DNA of 18,393 nt from an uncultured Mollicutes bacterium (GCA_900542595.1 UQOB01000019.1:1-18393); one strand, 5' to 3'; numbered from the stretch's first letter, positions 1 through 8,128 are shown. Notes: a model not told the origin generated them from the sequence alone. Program-made: numbers and translations.

Positions 1-104
1 CCCCCCCGCCAGTAGGGGCTCGGTTAGAACCATATGTATTCCTCCCGATATACTTAATAATAAAAGAAAATTACTTCACTGGCGGGGCGATTTTTTATCA
101 TTTT
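1..104 (+). other. Inverted repeat with T run: end of a structured RNA or terminator
   Basis: The left edge holds CCCCGCCAGT (about 4-13), which pairs perfectly with ACTGGCGGGG (about 78-87). A T-rich run follows on the plus strand (91-106). Between the arms, TCGG/CCGA and the short hairpin GGTT-AG-AACC could fold further. The T run on the plus side points to a plus-strand transcript ending near 100, either a small structured RNA or a terminator with a large branched loop belonging to something left of the window. I looked for signature motifs of SRP RNA, tmRNA, RNase P RNA, 5S rRNA and a tRNA CCA end and saw none. Identity unknown. Confidence 0.4.
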
Positions 105-2051
105 TTAAAGCTTGACGTCTTTCTTCTCAATGTCTTCTTCGTAGGTCTTAATTTGGTCTTCCAAAGATAAGGTTTTAAATTGATTAAGATAGAGGTGGTA
201 ATATAGGCCATGCTTCTCCATCAAGGTCTTATGGGAGCCATCTTCGACGATGGAGCCTTTGTCCATCACGAGAATACGATCACAGTTAACAATAGTGCTT
301 AAGCGGTGAGCGATGGAAATCGATGTTCGTCCTTTTAAGAGAGTTAATAAACTATTTTGGACTCGGCTTTCAGTTTCCGTATCGATTGAACTTGTCGCTT
401 CATCGAGGATTAAAATCTTCGGGTTTCGAATGAGGGCTCTCGCGAAGCTGATGAGCTGCTTTTCCCCTTGGCTTAAAGAAGAACCGCTGTCGGGGAGGAA
501 GGTATCATAACCATCTTTTTCCCGTTCCACAATTTTATCGAGACCGACTAATTTTCCGATTTTCTCAATCTCTTCATCGGTCGCATTTTCTCGACCATAT
601 CTAATATTTTGTTTAATCGTCCCCGTGAAAACATAGGGGTTTTGTTGGACGTAACCGATGTTGCTTCTCAGCCAGCCGACACTGAAATTCCGGTAATCTT
701 TGCCGTTGACTAAGATTTCCCCGGTCGTCGGCTCATAGAAGCGGCAGAGGAGGTTAACGAGAGTGGTTTTGCCGCTGCCGGTTTCTCCGACAATCGCAAG
801 GCTCTTACCTTTTTCAATCGTTAAATTTAAAGGATGGATAACTTCGACCCCGTTTCCGTAGTCAAAAGTGACATTTTTAAAGATGATATCGCCTTCTAAG
901 GGTTCATAGTTTTCCGTTTTCGGCTCAAAGATTGTTCCGTATTTTTCGATGACATCCGGTCGATCTTTAATCGCGACTTTTTCATCGAGTAAGAGGCCGA
1001 TTTTTTCGGCACCAGCTTGGGTAGCGATAAAGTCACTAAAGATTGCGCTCAATTGTTGAAGAGGGTTATAAATCTGCCCAACAAAGCCGACAAAGAGGAC
1101 GACGGTAGCGATTAAAGCGACGGTTTCTTCTGTCGTATTTTCCCCACCGATAAAATAGATCCCGACCGCGGTCACAATCGCAATCATCGTGTTACTGATC
1201 AAAGTTAAAAGGGGTTGGAAATAAGCATCGAGTTTCCCGGCTTTCCACCTTTTAACCCTAACATCTTCAATGATGCTATCGGCTTCTTCATTGATCTGGT
1301 CTTCAATCGATAAGGTTTTAATCGTTTTGGCCCCATTGATAGCTTCCGCGAGCCACCCGACAAAATAAGAATAAGCGTTTCTCGCGGTTCTCCACCTTTT
1401 AAGCATCGCCATTTCAAAGAGGGGGATGATGACAATGACAAGAGGAACGGAAGCTAAAACAATCAAACTGAATTCCCAGTTCCGGCTAAACATTGTGATT
1501 AAAGTGAAGATGATATCGAAGAAAGCCCAGCAGATACTGACGATATCCCAGCCTAAGACGTCACCGACACTGCTGGTATCGTTATTCATCCGAGCGATCA
1601 GCCAACCAGAATTCGTTTTATCGAAATAACTGAAGGATAACTCTTGGACTTTTTTAAAGGTATCACGCCTGAGAGATGTCATGATTTTCATGCTTAAGTA
1701 GTGGCTTAAGAAGAAGGTCCAGAAAATCGCGAAAGCCCGTAAGATAATCATCCCGATTTGAATGAAAAGGAAGCCGATAAAGTTAAGTTTAATTTCCAGG
1801 ACACCGGTGATGAAGCGGAGATTAAAGACCGCGTTCATCAGGTCATTCCCGGACGGCTTTAAGTTCCCAATTGTTTCGATAGCAGCGGCATTTAAAGTCG
1901 GAACGAAAGATGAATCATAGAAGGAGGTCAACATCATCATGATGACAATCACAATTAAAAGCGGCCAGCTCTCAAGAGCGTACCTGCCTATCTTCCCCCA
2001 GATCTTGAGATTCAAGCGATTAGGGAGCTTTTCTTCTTCTAATCTCGTCAT
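105..2051 (-). CDS. Heterodimeric ABC exporter subunit, YheH/BmrD/LmrD-like (permease fused to ATPase)
   Basis: A full-length ABC exporter half-transporter of 648 residues. An N-terminal six-helix membrane domain (hydrophobic stretches near 31-48, 91-115, 165-212 and 280-327) is followed by an ATPase domain. Walker A GETGSGKT lies at 422-429, Walker B ILILDE at 546-551 with the catalytic Glu present, and the switch His at 582. The signature motif is degenerate, LSQGE (526-530) instead of LSGGQ, as in one half of heterodimeric exporters of the BmrCD/LmrCD type. The start overlaps the stop of the partner gene upstream by four bases (ATGA), preceded by AGAGGAAG, so the two are co-transcribed and translationally coupled. 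Family membership is firm. The substrate (drug, lipid or peptide) cannot be read from sequence. The N-terminal tail and the C-terminal tail (about 625-648) are both charged. Confidence 0.93.
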   Translation of the reverse strand: MTRLEEEKLPNRLNLKIWGKIGRYALESWPLLIVIVIMMMLTSFYDSSFVPTLNAAAIETIGNLKPSGNDLMNAVFNLRFITGVLEIKLNFIGFLFIQIGMIILRAFAIFWTFFLSHYLSMKIMTSLRRDTFKKVQELSFSYFDKTNSGWLIARMNNDTSSVGDVLGWDIVSICWAFFDIIFTLITMFSRNWEFSLIVLASVPLVIVIIPLFEMAMLKRWRTARNAYSYFVGWLAEAINGAKTIKTLSIEDQINEEADSIIEDVRVKRWKAGKLDAYFQPLLTLISNTMIAIVTAVGIYFIGGENTTEETVALIATVVLFVGFVGQIYNPLQQLSAIFSDFIATQAGAEKIGLLLDEKVAIKDRPDVIEKYGTIFEPKTENYEPLEGDIIFKNVTFDYGNGVEVIHPLNLTIEKGKSLAIVGETGSGKTTLVNLLCRFYEPTTGEILVNGKDYRNFSVGWLRSNIGYVQQNPYVFTGTIKQNIRYGRENATDEEIEKIGKLVGLDKIVEREKDGYDTFLPDSGSSLSQGEKQLISFARALIRNPKILILDEATSSIDTETESRVQNSLLTLLKGRTSISIAHRLSTIVNCDRILVMDKGSIVEDGSHKTLMEKHGLYYHLYLNQFKTLSLEDQIKTYEEDIEKKDVKL

Positions 2052-3844
2052 GCCATCTTCCTCTGGATATCGTTGATCCGTTTATATAAACCAGGTTTAT
2101 TGACCAAGTCTTCGTGTTTTCCCATTTCGGTAATCCGTCCGTCTTCGAGGACGATGATTAAATCGCTATCTTTAGCGGTGCTGATTCGGTGGGTGATTAA
2201 GAAAGTTGTTTTCTTTCCTCTAAAGCGTTTTAAGTTTTCCCTGATCTTTAAATCGGTCTCCGTATCGACCGCGGATAAGCTGTCATCAAAGATGACGATG
2301 GGGCTTTCGGTAACGAGGGTTCTCGCGATGGCAACCCTTTGCTTTTGTCCACCGGATAAACTTAAACCTTTTTCACCAACTTGGGTGTTGTACCCTTCTT
2401 TAAAACTATCGATAGTATCGTCAATCGACGCGATTTGCGCCGCTCTTTTAACCATGCTAAAGTCGGCATCGCGGCGAGCCATTTTGATATTAGCTTCAAT
2501 CGATTTACTGAAGAGGAAGGGGTCTTGAAGGACGGGGACGATATTCTTTCTGAGGTAAGCTTTTTGAATATCTTTCAGTTCGACCCCGTTAATGGTGATT
2601 GACCCTTTCGTGTAGTCATATAACCTTGTTAATAATAAGGATAAGGTGCTTTTCCCGCTTCCGGTGGTGCCGATAATACTGACGGTATCCCCGTCATGAA
2701 CTTTAAAACTTAAATCGTGGAGAGTTTCGGTGTCACTATCATCATAATGGAAAGAGACGTGGGAGAAGACGATATTCCCGTTGATGACAGGTTTTTTCCC
2801 GGAGTAACGGTCTTCAATCGGTTCATCGATAATTAATCTAATTCTATCGACGGATGCTAGGTATTGCCCCATATTGCTTAAGGATGATGCCGTGTCTCTA
2901 AGTGGCCACACCATCATATTGACGAAGAGGAAAGTGACGACAAGCGTCCCCGGATTAATCTCTCCCATAAAAGCGAGATATACCCCGAAGACTAAGGCCA
3001 ACATTTTGGCTCCGAACACTAAGATATCAGTGGATGAGAAGAAGAAAGAAGATAAGGTTCTCCAGGCGATAAACTTCTTTTTATAATCGGTGAGATAGGT
3101 TTCAAAGTTCAGAATCTCATCTTTTTCCATGTTAAAGGCTTTGACGATTCGGACCGCTCCTAAATTTTCTTGGATGCGGTCAGTCATCCTCGCTTCACTA
3201 TCATCGGTTAAACGGTATTTCTTTCTAACCTTTTTAACGAGGAAGAAAGAATAGATAAACATGACGGGAAATAGGGCCATACTGACCAGGGTCAATTTCC
3301 AAGAAAGGTTCATCATTAAAGAGAAACAGAAAACGATGAGCCAAAGAGAGTTATTAAAGTTATTGACGTCCATAATGAGGAATTTTCTTGTGACATCTAA
3401 GTCCCGAGTGCAGGTTTGAATAAGTTCCCCGCTTTTAACTTTCTTGTAATAAGAATAAGGAACGCTTTGAAGGTGGTGGAAGAGGGTTAACTGCATCGCG
3501 GAATAAATACCCGCCGCATTATATCTTCGAAGTGACATCTGGGCCCAGGATGCAAAAGCGGTCAAAACGCCGCTCACCACAATCCAAATCGGTAGTAGGA
3601 AGACCCGGTTTTCTAAAAGATACGTGTCACCACGCCCGAAAGTTAAGAGATCGATGACCCACCTTTCCACTAAGACCGCTTGGTTTAAAGCGTCCGCGCC
3701 TTGAATGGTATCGACGATGACTTTAATTAAGAAAGTGGAAAAGACCGCGAAAAAGACATTGACCAACTGAAAAAGAAGCATCGCTAGGTAACTTTTATGG
3801 TACCCCGTGGTAAGTTTGTAGCAGGTCTTAATGAATTCCTTCAT
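2048..3844 (-). CDS. Heterodimeric ABC exporter subunit, YheI/BmrC/LmrC-like (permease fused to ATPase)
   Basis: First gene of the exporter pair, 598 residues. Membrane helices lie near 17-42, 81-103, 164-203 and 272-315, followed by an ATPase domain. Walker A GTTGSGKST is at 392-400, a canonical signature LSGGQ at 496-500 and the switch His at 552. Walker B reads IVIFDD, so the catalytic Glu is replaced by Asp521. This is the hallmark of the inactive ATP site in asymmetric exporters, and it pairs with the LSQGE signature of the partner protein. The gene ends in TGA inside an ATGA overlap with the partner. A perfect TATAAT on the minus strand (3852-3857) sits seven bases before the ATG, suggesting a very short or absent leader; AGGA also lies there but very close to the start. 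The export substrate is unknown. Confidence 0.93.
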   Translation of the reverse strand: MKEFIKTCYKLTTGYHKSYLAMLLFQLVNVFFAVFSTFLIKVIVDTIQGADALNQAVLVERWVIDLLTFGRGDTYLLENRVFLLPIWIVVSGVLTAFASWAQMSLRRYNAAGIYSAMQLTLFHHLQSVPYSYYKKVKSGELIQTCTRDLDVTRKFLIMDVNNFNNSLWLIVFCFSLMMNLSWKLTLVSMALFPVMFIYSFFLVKKVRKKYRLTDDSEARMTDRIQENLGAVRIVKAFNMEKDEILNFETYLTDYKKKFIAWRTLSSFFFSSTDILVFGAKMLALVFGVYLAFMGEINPGTLVVTFLFVNMMVWPLRDTASSLSNMGQYLASVDRIRLIIDEPIEDRYSGKKPVINGNIVFSHVSFHYDDSDTETLHDLSFKVHDGDTVSIIGTTGSGKSTLSLLLTRLYDYTKGSITINGVELKDIQKAYLRKNIVPVLQDPFLFSKSIEANIKMARRDADFSMVKRAAQIASIDDTIDSFKEGYNTQVGEKGLSLSGGQKQRVAIARTLVTESPIVIFDDSLSAVDTETDLKIRENLKRFRGKKTTFLITHRISTAKDSDLIIVLEDGRITEMGKHEDLVNKPGLYKRINDIQRKMA

Positions 3845-3851
3845 GCTTCCT

Positions 3852-3857
3852 ATTATA
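3852..3857 (-). promoter_or_regulatory. -10 box for the ABC exporter operon
   Basis: Perfect TATAAT on the minus strand, with seven bases between it and the ATG at 3844. No good -35 hexamer is seen 16-18 bases further up. With normal spacing, transcription would start at or within a base or two of the start codon. Confidence 0.5.
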
Positions 3858-4005
3858 GCTAAGAGATATAAAAAAGCTTCTTTAAAATGACTGATTATCG
3901 AAAAAAAGAATCAGGAATCGTTAAGGATAAAGAGAATGTGAGAATTATATAGATGATTTCTTATTATTTCTTTAATTCACTCATTGTTAAGAAGGTAAAT
4001 TCTCC

Positions 4006-4045
4006 TTGCCAAAATTTTAATTATTCTCATAATTAAAGAAGGCAA
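4006..4045 (+). promoter_or_regulatory. Promoter with embedded palindrome upstream of the GH13 gene
   Basis: TTGCCA (4006-4011) and CATAAT (4028-4033) match the -35 and -10 consensus at 5 of 6 positions each, 16 bases apart. The spacer and -10 are covered by a perfect dyad, TTTAATTAT-TCTC-ATAATTAAA (4016-4037), flanked by TTGCC and GGCAA (4006-4010, 4041-4045). A repressor bound to the dyad would block RNA polymerase. The repressor is unknown; the HTH protein encoded downstream is one candidate. Confidence 0.55.
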
Positions 4046-4056
4046 ACGGCAAAGAG

Positions 4057-4071
4057 AGAGGAAGCACCTCT
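4057..4071 (+). promoter_or_regulatory. Small hairpin before the GH13 start codon
   Basis: AGAGG-AAGCA-CCTCT forms a five-base-pair hairpin whose left arm is the only Shine-Dalgarno-like sequence upstream of the ATG at 4080. It lies about 18 bases from the ATG, further than usual. It may tune translation or be chance. Confidence 0.3.
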
Positions 4072-4079
4072 AACAACTT

Positions 4080-5786
4080 ATGGACCAAACAAAAATACTA
4101 AACGATAACATGGTGGGTTACATCATCTATCCGGAGTCTTTTAAAGATAGCAATGATGATGGAATCGGGGACCTCCCTGGCATCATCAGTAAACTTGATT
4201 ACTTAAGGGACTTAGGGGTCAATCTTTTATGGATTTGCCCGATTTTCAAAAGCCCGATGGTCGATAACGGCTATGATGTCAGCGATTATTATGAAATCAA
4301 TCCCCGTTTCGGGACGATGGATGATTTTAAACGTTTGATTCAAGAAGCTCATAACCGGGGTATTAAAATTGTCATCGATTTTGTCTTAAATCACACGAGC
4401 GACCAACATCCCTGGTTTAAGAAAGCCTTAGAAGACCCTGCTAGCAAAGAAAGAAACTATTACATCTTTAGAAAAGGGAAAATGGTGGATGGGAAGCTAG
4501 TCCCACCCAATAACTGGGCCTCTTTCTTCACCGATAGCGTTTGGGAACAAGTCCCCAATACCGATGAATTCTATTTCCACACTTTCAGTGAAAAGATGCC
4601 GGACGTCAATTGGGATAACCCGGAGTTGAGAGAAGAATATTACAAAATCGCCGATTTCTATATCAATCTCGGGGTCGATGGTTTTAGGCTCGACGCGGCG
4701 GCGCACCTGGCGAAAGATATGAGTTTCAGTGATTCCCCATTACCGGTAGGGATTCATGGAACGGTCTTAGATACTTCAAAGTTTAGTAATAGACCCGAAA
4801 ACATCACCTATTTAAAAGATTTAAAGGAATACGGCATTAAAGGGAGACCTTGTTTATTAATCGGGGAAGTCGGGGGGAGCGTCCAACCCAATGAAGGTCG
4901 CCTCTTAGCGGACCGGGAAAACGGGGTCATCAACCTCCTCTTTAATTTCGATACCGTCTGGAATAACGGGAACTTTGGTTCAATTGGAAAAAGAGATGAC
5001 GAAATCAAAACCGATGTCATCCAATTAAAACATAACTTTATGCGGTGGTATGACGCGTGTCACGATACTTGCGATATGCCGCTATACTGGTGTAACCACG
5101 ATCACCCGAGAGTGGTCAGTCAATACGGTTCCCTTAAATATCGTAACGAAAGCGCTAAAATGCTTTTAACCACGCTTCTTTTCCTCTACGGCACTCCCTT
5201 TATGCTCTACGGTGACGAAATCGGGATGAGTAATTTAGTGAAAGGGACCTTAGACGATTTCTCGCTCGACGTCGGGACACGGAACGATATACCGCTTTAC
5301 CGAGCGCTCGGGTACACCGATGAACAAATCCTCACCACCTTAAGAAGAACTTCCAGGTTAAACGGGAGAACCACCATGCAGTGGAACCGGGGGCCTTATG
5401 CCGGCTTCAGTGACCATAAACCGATCATGCCCCTCAATGATGACTATTTAGAAGGGGTCGATATCCAAGACGAAATGGAAGATCCTTATAGCATTTTAAA
5501 TTTCTTCCAATATGCGATTCAGATGAGAAAAGACCCGCAGATCGCGAGAGATGTCTTATATGGAAAGCTCGATATCATCGACTATAATCACCCGGATGTT
5601 TTAGCTTACCGGCATGAAGGAAGCCAAAACCTTATGGTCATCAGCTCCTTTAGACCCTACACGACTTATTTCACTTTCTACTACCAAATAGCGGACGTTT
5701 TGCTCCATAACTATGACGCGGTAAAGATTCAAGATCACGTCTTTGAACTTAGGCCCTTTGAAAGCTTACTTCTCAAGCTCCGTTAA
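4080..5786 (+). CDS. GH13 alpha-glucosidase / oligo-1,6-glucosidase family hydrolase
   Basis: A cytoplasmic glycoside hydrolase family 13 enzyme of 568 residues with no signal peptide, the usual length for oligosaccharide glucosidases (MalL, DexB, TreC group). The four GH13 regions are visible: DFVLNHTS; GFRLDAAAHL with nucleophile Asp205; LIGEVGG with acid/base Glu263; and NHDHPR with Asp341. The triad is intact, so the enzyme should be active. The residue after the nucleophile is Ala; in this group Val is associated with alpha-1,6 and Ala/Thr with alpha-1,4 specificity, which tips the guess towards alpha-1,4-glucosides. It heads a probable operon with the HTH protein (one base gap to the ATG at 5788) and is followed by a sugar ABC ATPase, so it likely hydrolyses imported oligosaccharides. 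Exact substrate uncertain. Confidence 0.92.
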   Translation: MDQTKILNDNMVGYIIYPESFKDSNDDGIGDLPGIISKLDYLRDLGVNLLWICPIFKSPMVDNGYDVSDYYEINPRFGTMDDFKRLIQEAHNRGIKIVIDFVLNHTSDQHPWFKKALEDPASKERNYYIFRKGKMVDGKLVPPNNWASFFTDSVWEQVPNTDEFYFHTFSEKMPDVNWDNPELREEYYKIADFYINLGVDGFRLDAAAHLAKDMSFSDSPLPVGIHGTVLDTSKFSNRPENITYLKDLKEYGIKGRPCLLIGEVGGSVQPNEGRLLADRENGVINLLFNFDTVWNNGNFGSIGKRDDEIKTDVIQLKHNFMRWYDACHDTCDMPLYWCNHDHPRVVSQYGSLKYRNESAKMLLTTLLFLYGTPFMLYGDEIGMSNLVKGTLDDFSLDVGTRNDIPLYRALGYTDEQILTTLRRTSRLNGRTTMQWNRGPYAGFSDHKPIMPLNDDYLEGVDIQDEMEDPYSILNFFQYAIQMRKDPQIARDVLYGKLDIIDYNHPDVLAYRHEGSQNLMVISSFRPYTTYFTFYYQIADVLLHNYDAVKIQDHVFELRPFESLLLKLR

Positions 5787-5787
5787 T

Positions 5788-6351
5788 ATGCGTTATTACC
5801 TTTTTTGCAGCGATAAACCATTACCGAGAAAGGTCTTAGAAAATAGCTTTAAAGCGTTAAAATTCGATACTTCATCCTTATCTTTTCAAAATGATGATTT
5901 TGGATGTTTAACGGGAAGTGAAGATTTATTGCCTATCCTCAATAGCTTTTTACCGTCCCTCCAAGAAGATAGCGGAGTTAATCTTGTCTTCTTATCCACT
6001 CACGCTTTAGATGAATTATCTTTAAAACTCTTAAAATCCGCCGCGTCCTTCTTTTTAGGGGAAGCGGTGTATCCAACGGATGTCCTCTTTAAAGAGTTTT
6101 CTTTCGGTGATTACTCATCTTTGCCTTATCTTCATAATATTTTTAGAGGAGTGGAACCGGAACTGATGGAAACATCTTCTGCTTATCTTAAAAGCAACCT
6201 TAATGCGTCTTTAGCATCATCTTCTTTATATATTCACCGGAACACTTTTAATTATCGGCTCCAGAAATTTATCGATGTGACGGGGCTTGATATTAGAAAT
6301 TATCATAACGCGTTACTCTTAGAAATTTATTTAGGTTTTAGAAGAAGATAG
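5788..6351 (+). CDS. PucR-type helix-turn-helix protein, short form
   Basis: 187 residues from the ATG at 5788, directly after the GH13 stop; an upstream TTG (5743) is in frame but would overlap GH13, and neither start has a clear Shine-Dalgarno. The C-terminal part (about 130-182) fits the PucR/CdaR C-terminal helix-turn-helix: a run of small residues, then IHRNTFNYRLQ, then DVTGLDIRN. The N-terminal 120 residues are not recognised and are shorter than the sensor regions of typical PucR or CdaR proteins. No membrane segments. Lying between a glucosidase and a sugar ATPase, it is probably a regulator of carbohydrate genes. The DNA-binding assignment is well supported by the motif; the ligand and targets are unknown. 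Confidence 0.75.
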   Translation: MRYYLFCSDKPLPRKVLENSFKALKFDTSSLSFQNDDFGCLTGSEDLLPILNSFLPSLQEDSGVNLVFLSTHALDELSLKLLKSAASFFLGEAVYPTDVLFKEFSFGDYSSLPYLHNIFRGVEPELMETSSAYLKSNLNASLASSSLYIHRNTFNYRLQKFIDVTGLDIRNYHNALLLEIYLGFRRR

Positions 6352-6403
6352 TTGCTTTCCTTTTTTATATAAAAGAAAGATTTATATTAAAAATATCCGA
6401 TTT

Positions 6404-6416
6404 GTGCACGATGCAC
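6404..6416 (+). promoter_or_regulatory. Dyad GTGCA-N3-TGCAC next to the cre box
   Basis: A perfect five-base inverted repeat with a three-base centre, ending two bases before the cre site. It could be a binding site for a second regulator of the ABC ATPase gene. Nothing else supports it. Confidence 0.35.
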
Positions 6417-6417
6417 T

Positions 6418-6431
6418 AGAAAGCGCTTTCA
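6418..6431 (+). promoter_or_regulatory. cre box (CcpA-type catabolite response element)
   Basis: AGAAAGCGCTTTCA matches the cre consensus TGWAANCGNTNWCA at all but the first base and holds a perfect 12-base palindrome (6419-6430). It lies 43 bases before the ATG of the sugar ABC ATPase and nine bases before a possible -10, TACAAT (6440-6445). Binding of CcpA there would cover the -35 region and repress. Confidence 0.7.
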
Positions 6432-6473
6432 ATAGTGATTACAATATCGCCAGTGGAGGATTTTCCTAACATT

Positions 6474-7820
6474 ATGAAAAAGAAAATTACGGAAGAGAAG
6501 ATCGAAGAAAAGATCGATCTTGTCGAAAAAGAAAAACTCGAGGCGGTGGAAGGACCGAAAGACGACAAACCAACCGATCTCGCTTACGTGAGCTTACGTC
6601 ACGTTGACAAAGTCTACGATAATGGTGTTCAAGCCGTCTATGACTTTACCTTAGACATTAAAAAACATGAATTCATCGTCTTCGTCGGCCCCTCCGGCTG
6701 CGGTAAATCAACGACCCTCCGGATGATCGCGGGCTTAGAAGATATTACCAATGGTGAACTTTATATCGACGGGGAATATAGTAACGATAAGAGCCCGAAG
6801 GATAGAGATATTGCAATGGTCTTCCAAAGCTACGCTCTGTATCCTCATATGACGGTCTTCAATAACATGGCCTTCGGTCTTAAGATTCGGCACCTCCCGA
6901 AACTTGAAATCGATAAACGGGTGAGAGAAGCCGCTAAAATCTTACAAATTGAAGAATATCTCGACCGGAAACCGAAAGCCCTCTCCGGTGGTCAAAGACA
7001 ACGGGTCGCTTTAGGACGGGCGATTGTCCGGAACGCGAAAGTCTTCTTGATGGATGAACCGCTCAGTAACTTGGACGCGAAACTCCGGGTTCAGATGAGA
7101 AGCGAAATTATTAAGCTCCATGAAGCCTTGGGGGCGACGACCATCTACGTCACTCACGACCAAACCGAAGCCATGACGATGGCGACTAGAATCGTCGTTA
7201 TGAAGCTCGGCTACATCCAACAAATCGGAAGCCCGATTGAGATTTACAATAAACCCGCTAACATCTTCGTCGCCACCTTCATCGGGAGCCCTTCGATGAA
7301 CATGATCAAAGCCAAGTACGATAACGGGAAACTCTATTTAGGGAATGATAAGAAATATGTCATCGATGTCCCCGAACACGTCAAGAAAGCTCATGACGAC
7401 TTCTATAAACACGAAATCGAAGAAGAAGAAAGAGTCTTAAAAGCTTTAGCTGAAGAAAACGCGGAAAAAGGTGATCCGAACATCGAAAAGGAAATCCACG
7501 AACTTGAACGGAAGATTGAAATCTATAAGAAGAATCTCCATGAAGCTCATGAACTTGTCTACGGCATCCGGCCGGAAGACATCCATGAAGGGGATGAAGA
7601 ACACGTCAAGAAGTATAAGGGTGAGCCTTACGACATCACCGTCAACGTCGCCGAACTCTTAGGTCACGAATATTACATCCATACCGATTTCTGCGGTATC
7701 GACTTAGTCTGTAAGATTCCGTTGACCCAAGAAATCAAGATTGGCGATAAGATGAAGATTGTCTTCGACATCCATAAAGCCCATATCTTCGATCCCGATA
7801 ACGAAAAACGGATTTACTAG
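6474..7820 (+). CDS. Sugar ABC transporter ATPase, MsmK/UgpC/MalK-like, with extra helical insert
   Basis: 448 residues from the ATG at 6474. A GGAGG (6455-6459) precedes it at a long spacing, and GTG codons at 6435 and 6453 are in frame alternatives. Walker A GPSGCGKST (72-80), signature LSGGQRQR, Walker B VFLMDEP and the switch His in THDQTEAM are all intact, and the rest matches ATPases serving several sugar importers. The protein is longer than the usual 360-380 residues. It has a charged N-terminal extension of about 40 residues rich in Glu and Lys, and about 50 additional residues, probably helical, inserted in the C-terminal regulatory region (about 302-360) before the VYGIRPEDI motif. 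No permease or binding-protein genes are nearby, so it probably energises transporters encoded elsewhere. The cre box suggests glucose repression. Family certain, cargo unknown. Confidence 0.93.
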   Translation: MKKKITEEKIEEKIDLVEKEKLEAVEGPKDDKPTDLAYVSLRHVDKVYDNGVQAVYDFTLDIKKHEFIVFVGPSGCGKSTTLRMIAGLEDITNGELYIDGEYSNDKSPKDRDIAMVFQSYALYPHMTVFNNMAFGLKIRHLPKLEIDKRVREAAKILQIEEYLDRKPKALSGGQRQRVALGRAIVRNAKVFLMDEPLSNLDAKLRVQMRSEIIKLHEALGATTIYVTHDQTEAMTMATRIVVMKLGYIQQIGSPIEIYNKPANIFVATFIGSPSMNMIKAKYDNGKLYLGNDKKYVIDVPEHVKKAHDDFYKHEIEEEERVLKALAEENAEKGDPNIEKEIHELERKIEIYKKNLHEAHELVYGIRPEDIHEGDEEHVKKYKGEPYDITVNVAELLGHEYYIHTDFCGIDLVCKIPLTQEIKIGDKMKIVFDIHKAHIFDPDNEKRIY

Positions 7821-7827
7821 AAAGCTT

Positions 7828-7860
7828 AACCCGGGGAAACCCGGGTTTTCTTTTTCTTCT
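7828..7860 (+). terminator. Rho-independent terminator after the sugar ABC ATPase
   Basis: AACCCGGG and CCCGGGTT form a perfect eight-base-pair stem closed by the tetraloop GAAA (7828-7847), followed by a T-rich tail. It starts seven bases after the stop codon. Confidence 0.9.
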
Positions 7861-7891
7861 ATTCTTGTAAAATATAAGTGAGGTGAAACTT

Positions 7892-8128
7892 ATGAAAATT
7901 TTGTCGAAAGTGAGTTTTGGGGTATCGGTGGTCCTCTTAGGGCTTTCCGTTGCCTGTTTCGTGATGCTTTATGACCCGGAGTACCCGAGAGAATTCTTGA
8001 TTACCTTCGGCTGCGTCCTTCTCGCGGTCGCTATCCTTCTCTTCATGGTGACTTTACTCGCAGCCTTAAAGCATGACGATAAGCTCAACATGGCGAAACC
8101 CAAAGACGAAAGTCTCAAGCCCCATTAG
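7892..8128 (+). CDS. Small two-helix membrane protein, unknown function
   Basis: 78 residues from the ATG at 7892, preceded at good spacing by GAGGTG (7880-7885); an in-frame GTG at 7883 lies inside that ribosome site and is less likely. Two hydrophobic helices (about 8-27 and 36-59) are joined by a short acidic-aromatic turn (YDPEYPRE), with a charged tail of about 19 residues rich in Lys and Asp. A possible -10, TAAAAT (7868-7873), lies just upstream, so it seems to be its own transcript after the terminator at 7828-7860. The stop abuts the stop of the convergent gene with no base between. No family recognised. Confidence 0.7.
   Translation: MKILSKVSFGVSVVLLGLSVACFVMLYDPEYPREFLITFGCVLLAVAILLFMVTLLAALKHDDKLNMAKPKDESLKPH

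Noticed and set aside
2073..2528. Plus-strand open frame opposite the first ABC gene
   Set aside because: It covers the conserved ATPase motifs of the minus-strand gene and has no recognisable domain.
6352..6390. Terminator between the HTH gene and the sugar ATPase
   Set aside because: The AT-rich imperfect palindrome has no GC stem and no T run after it; readthrough from the GH13 operon remains possible.
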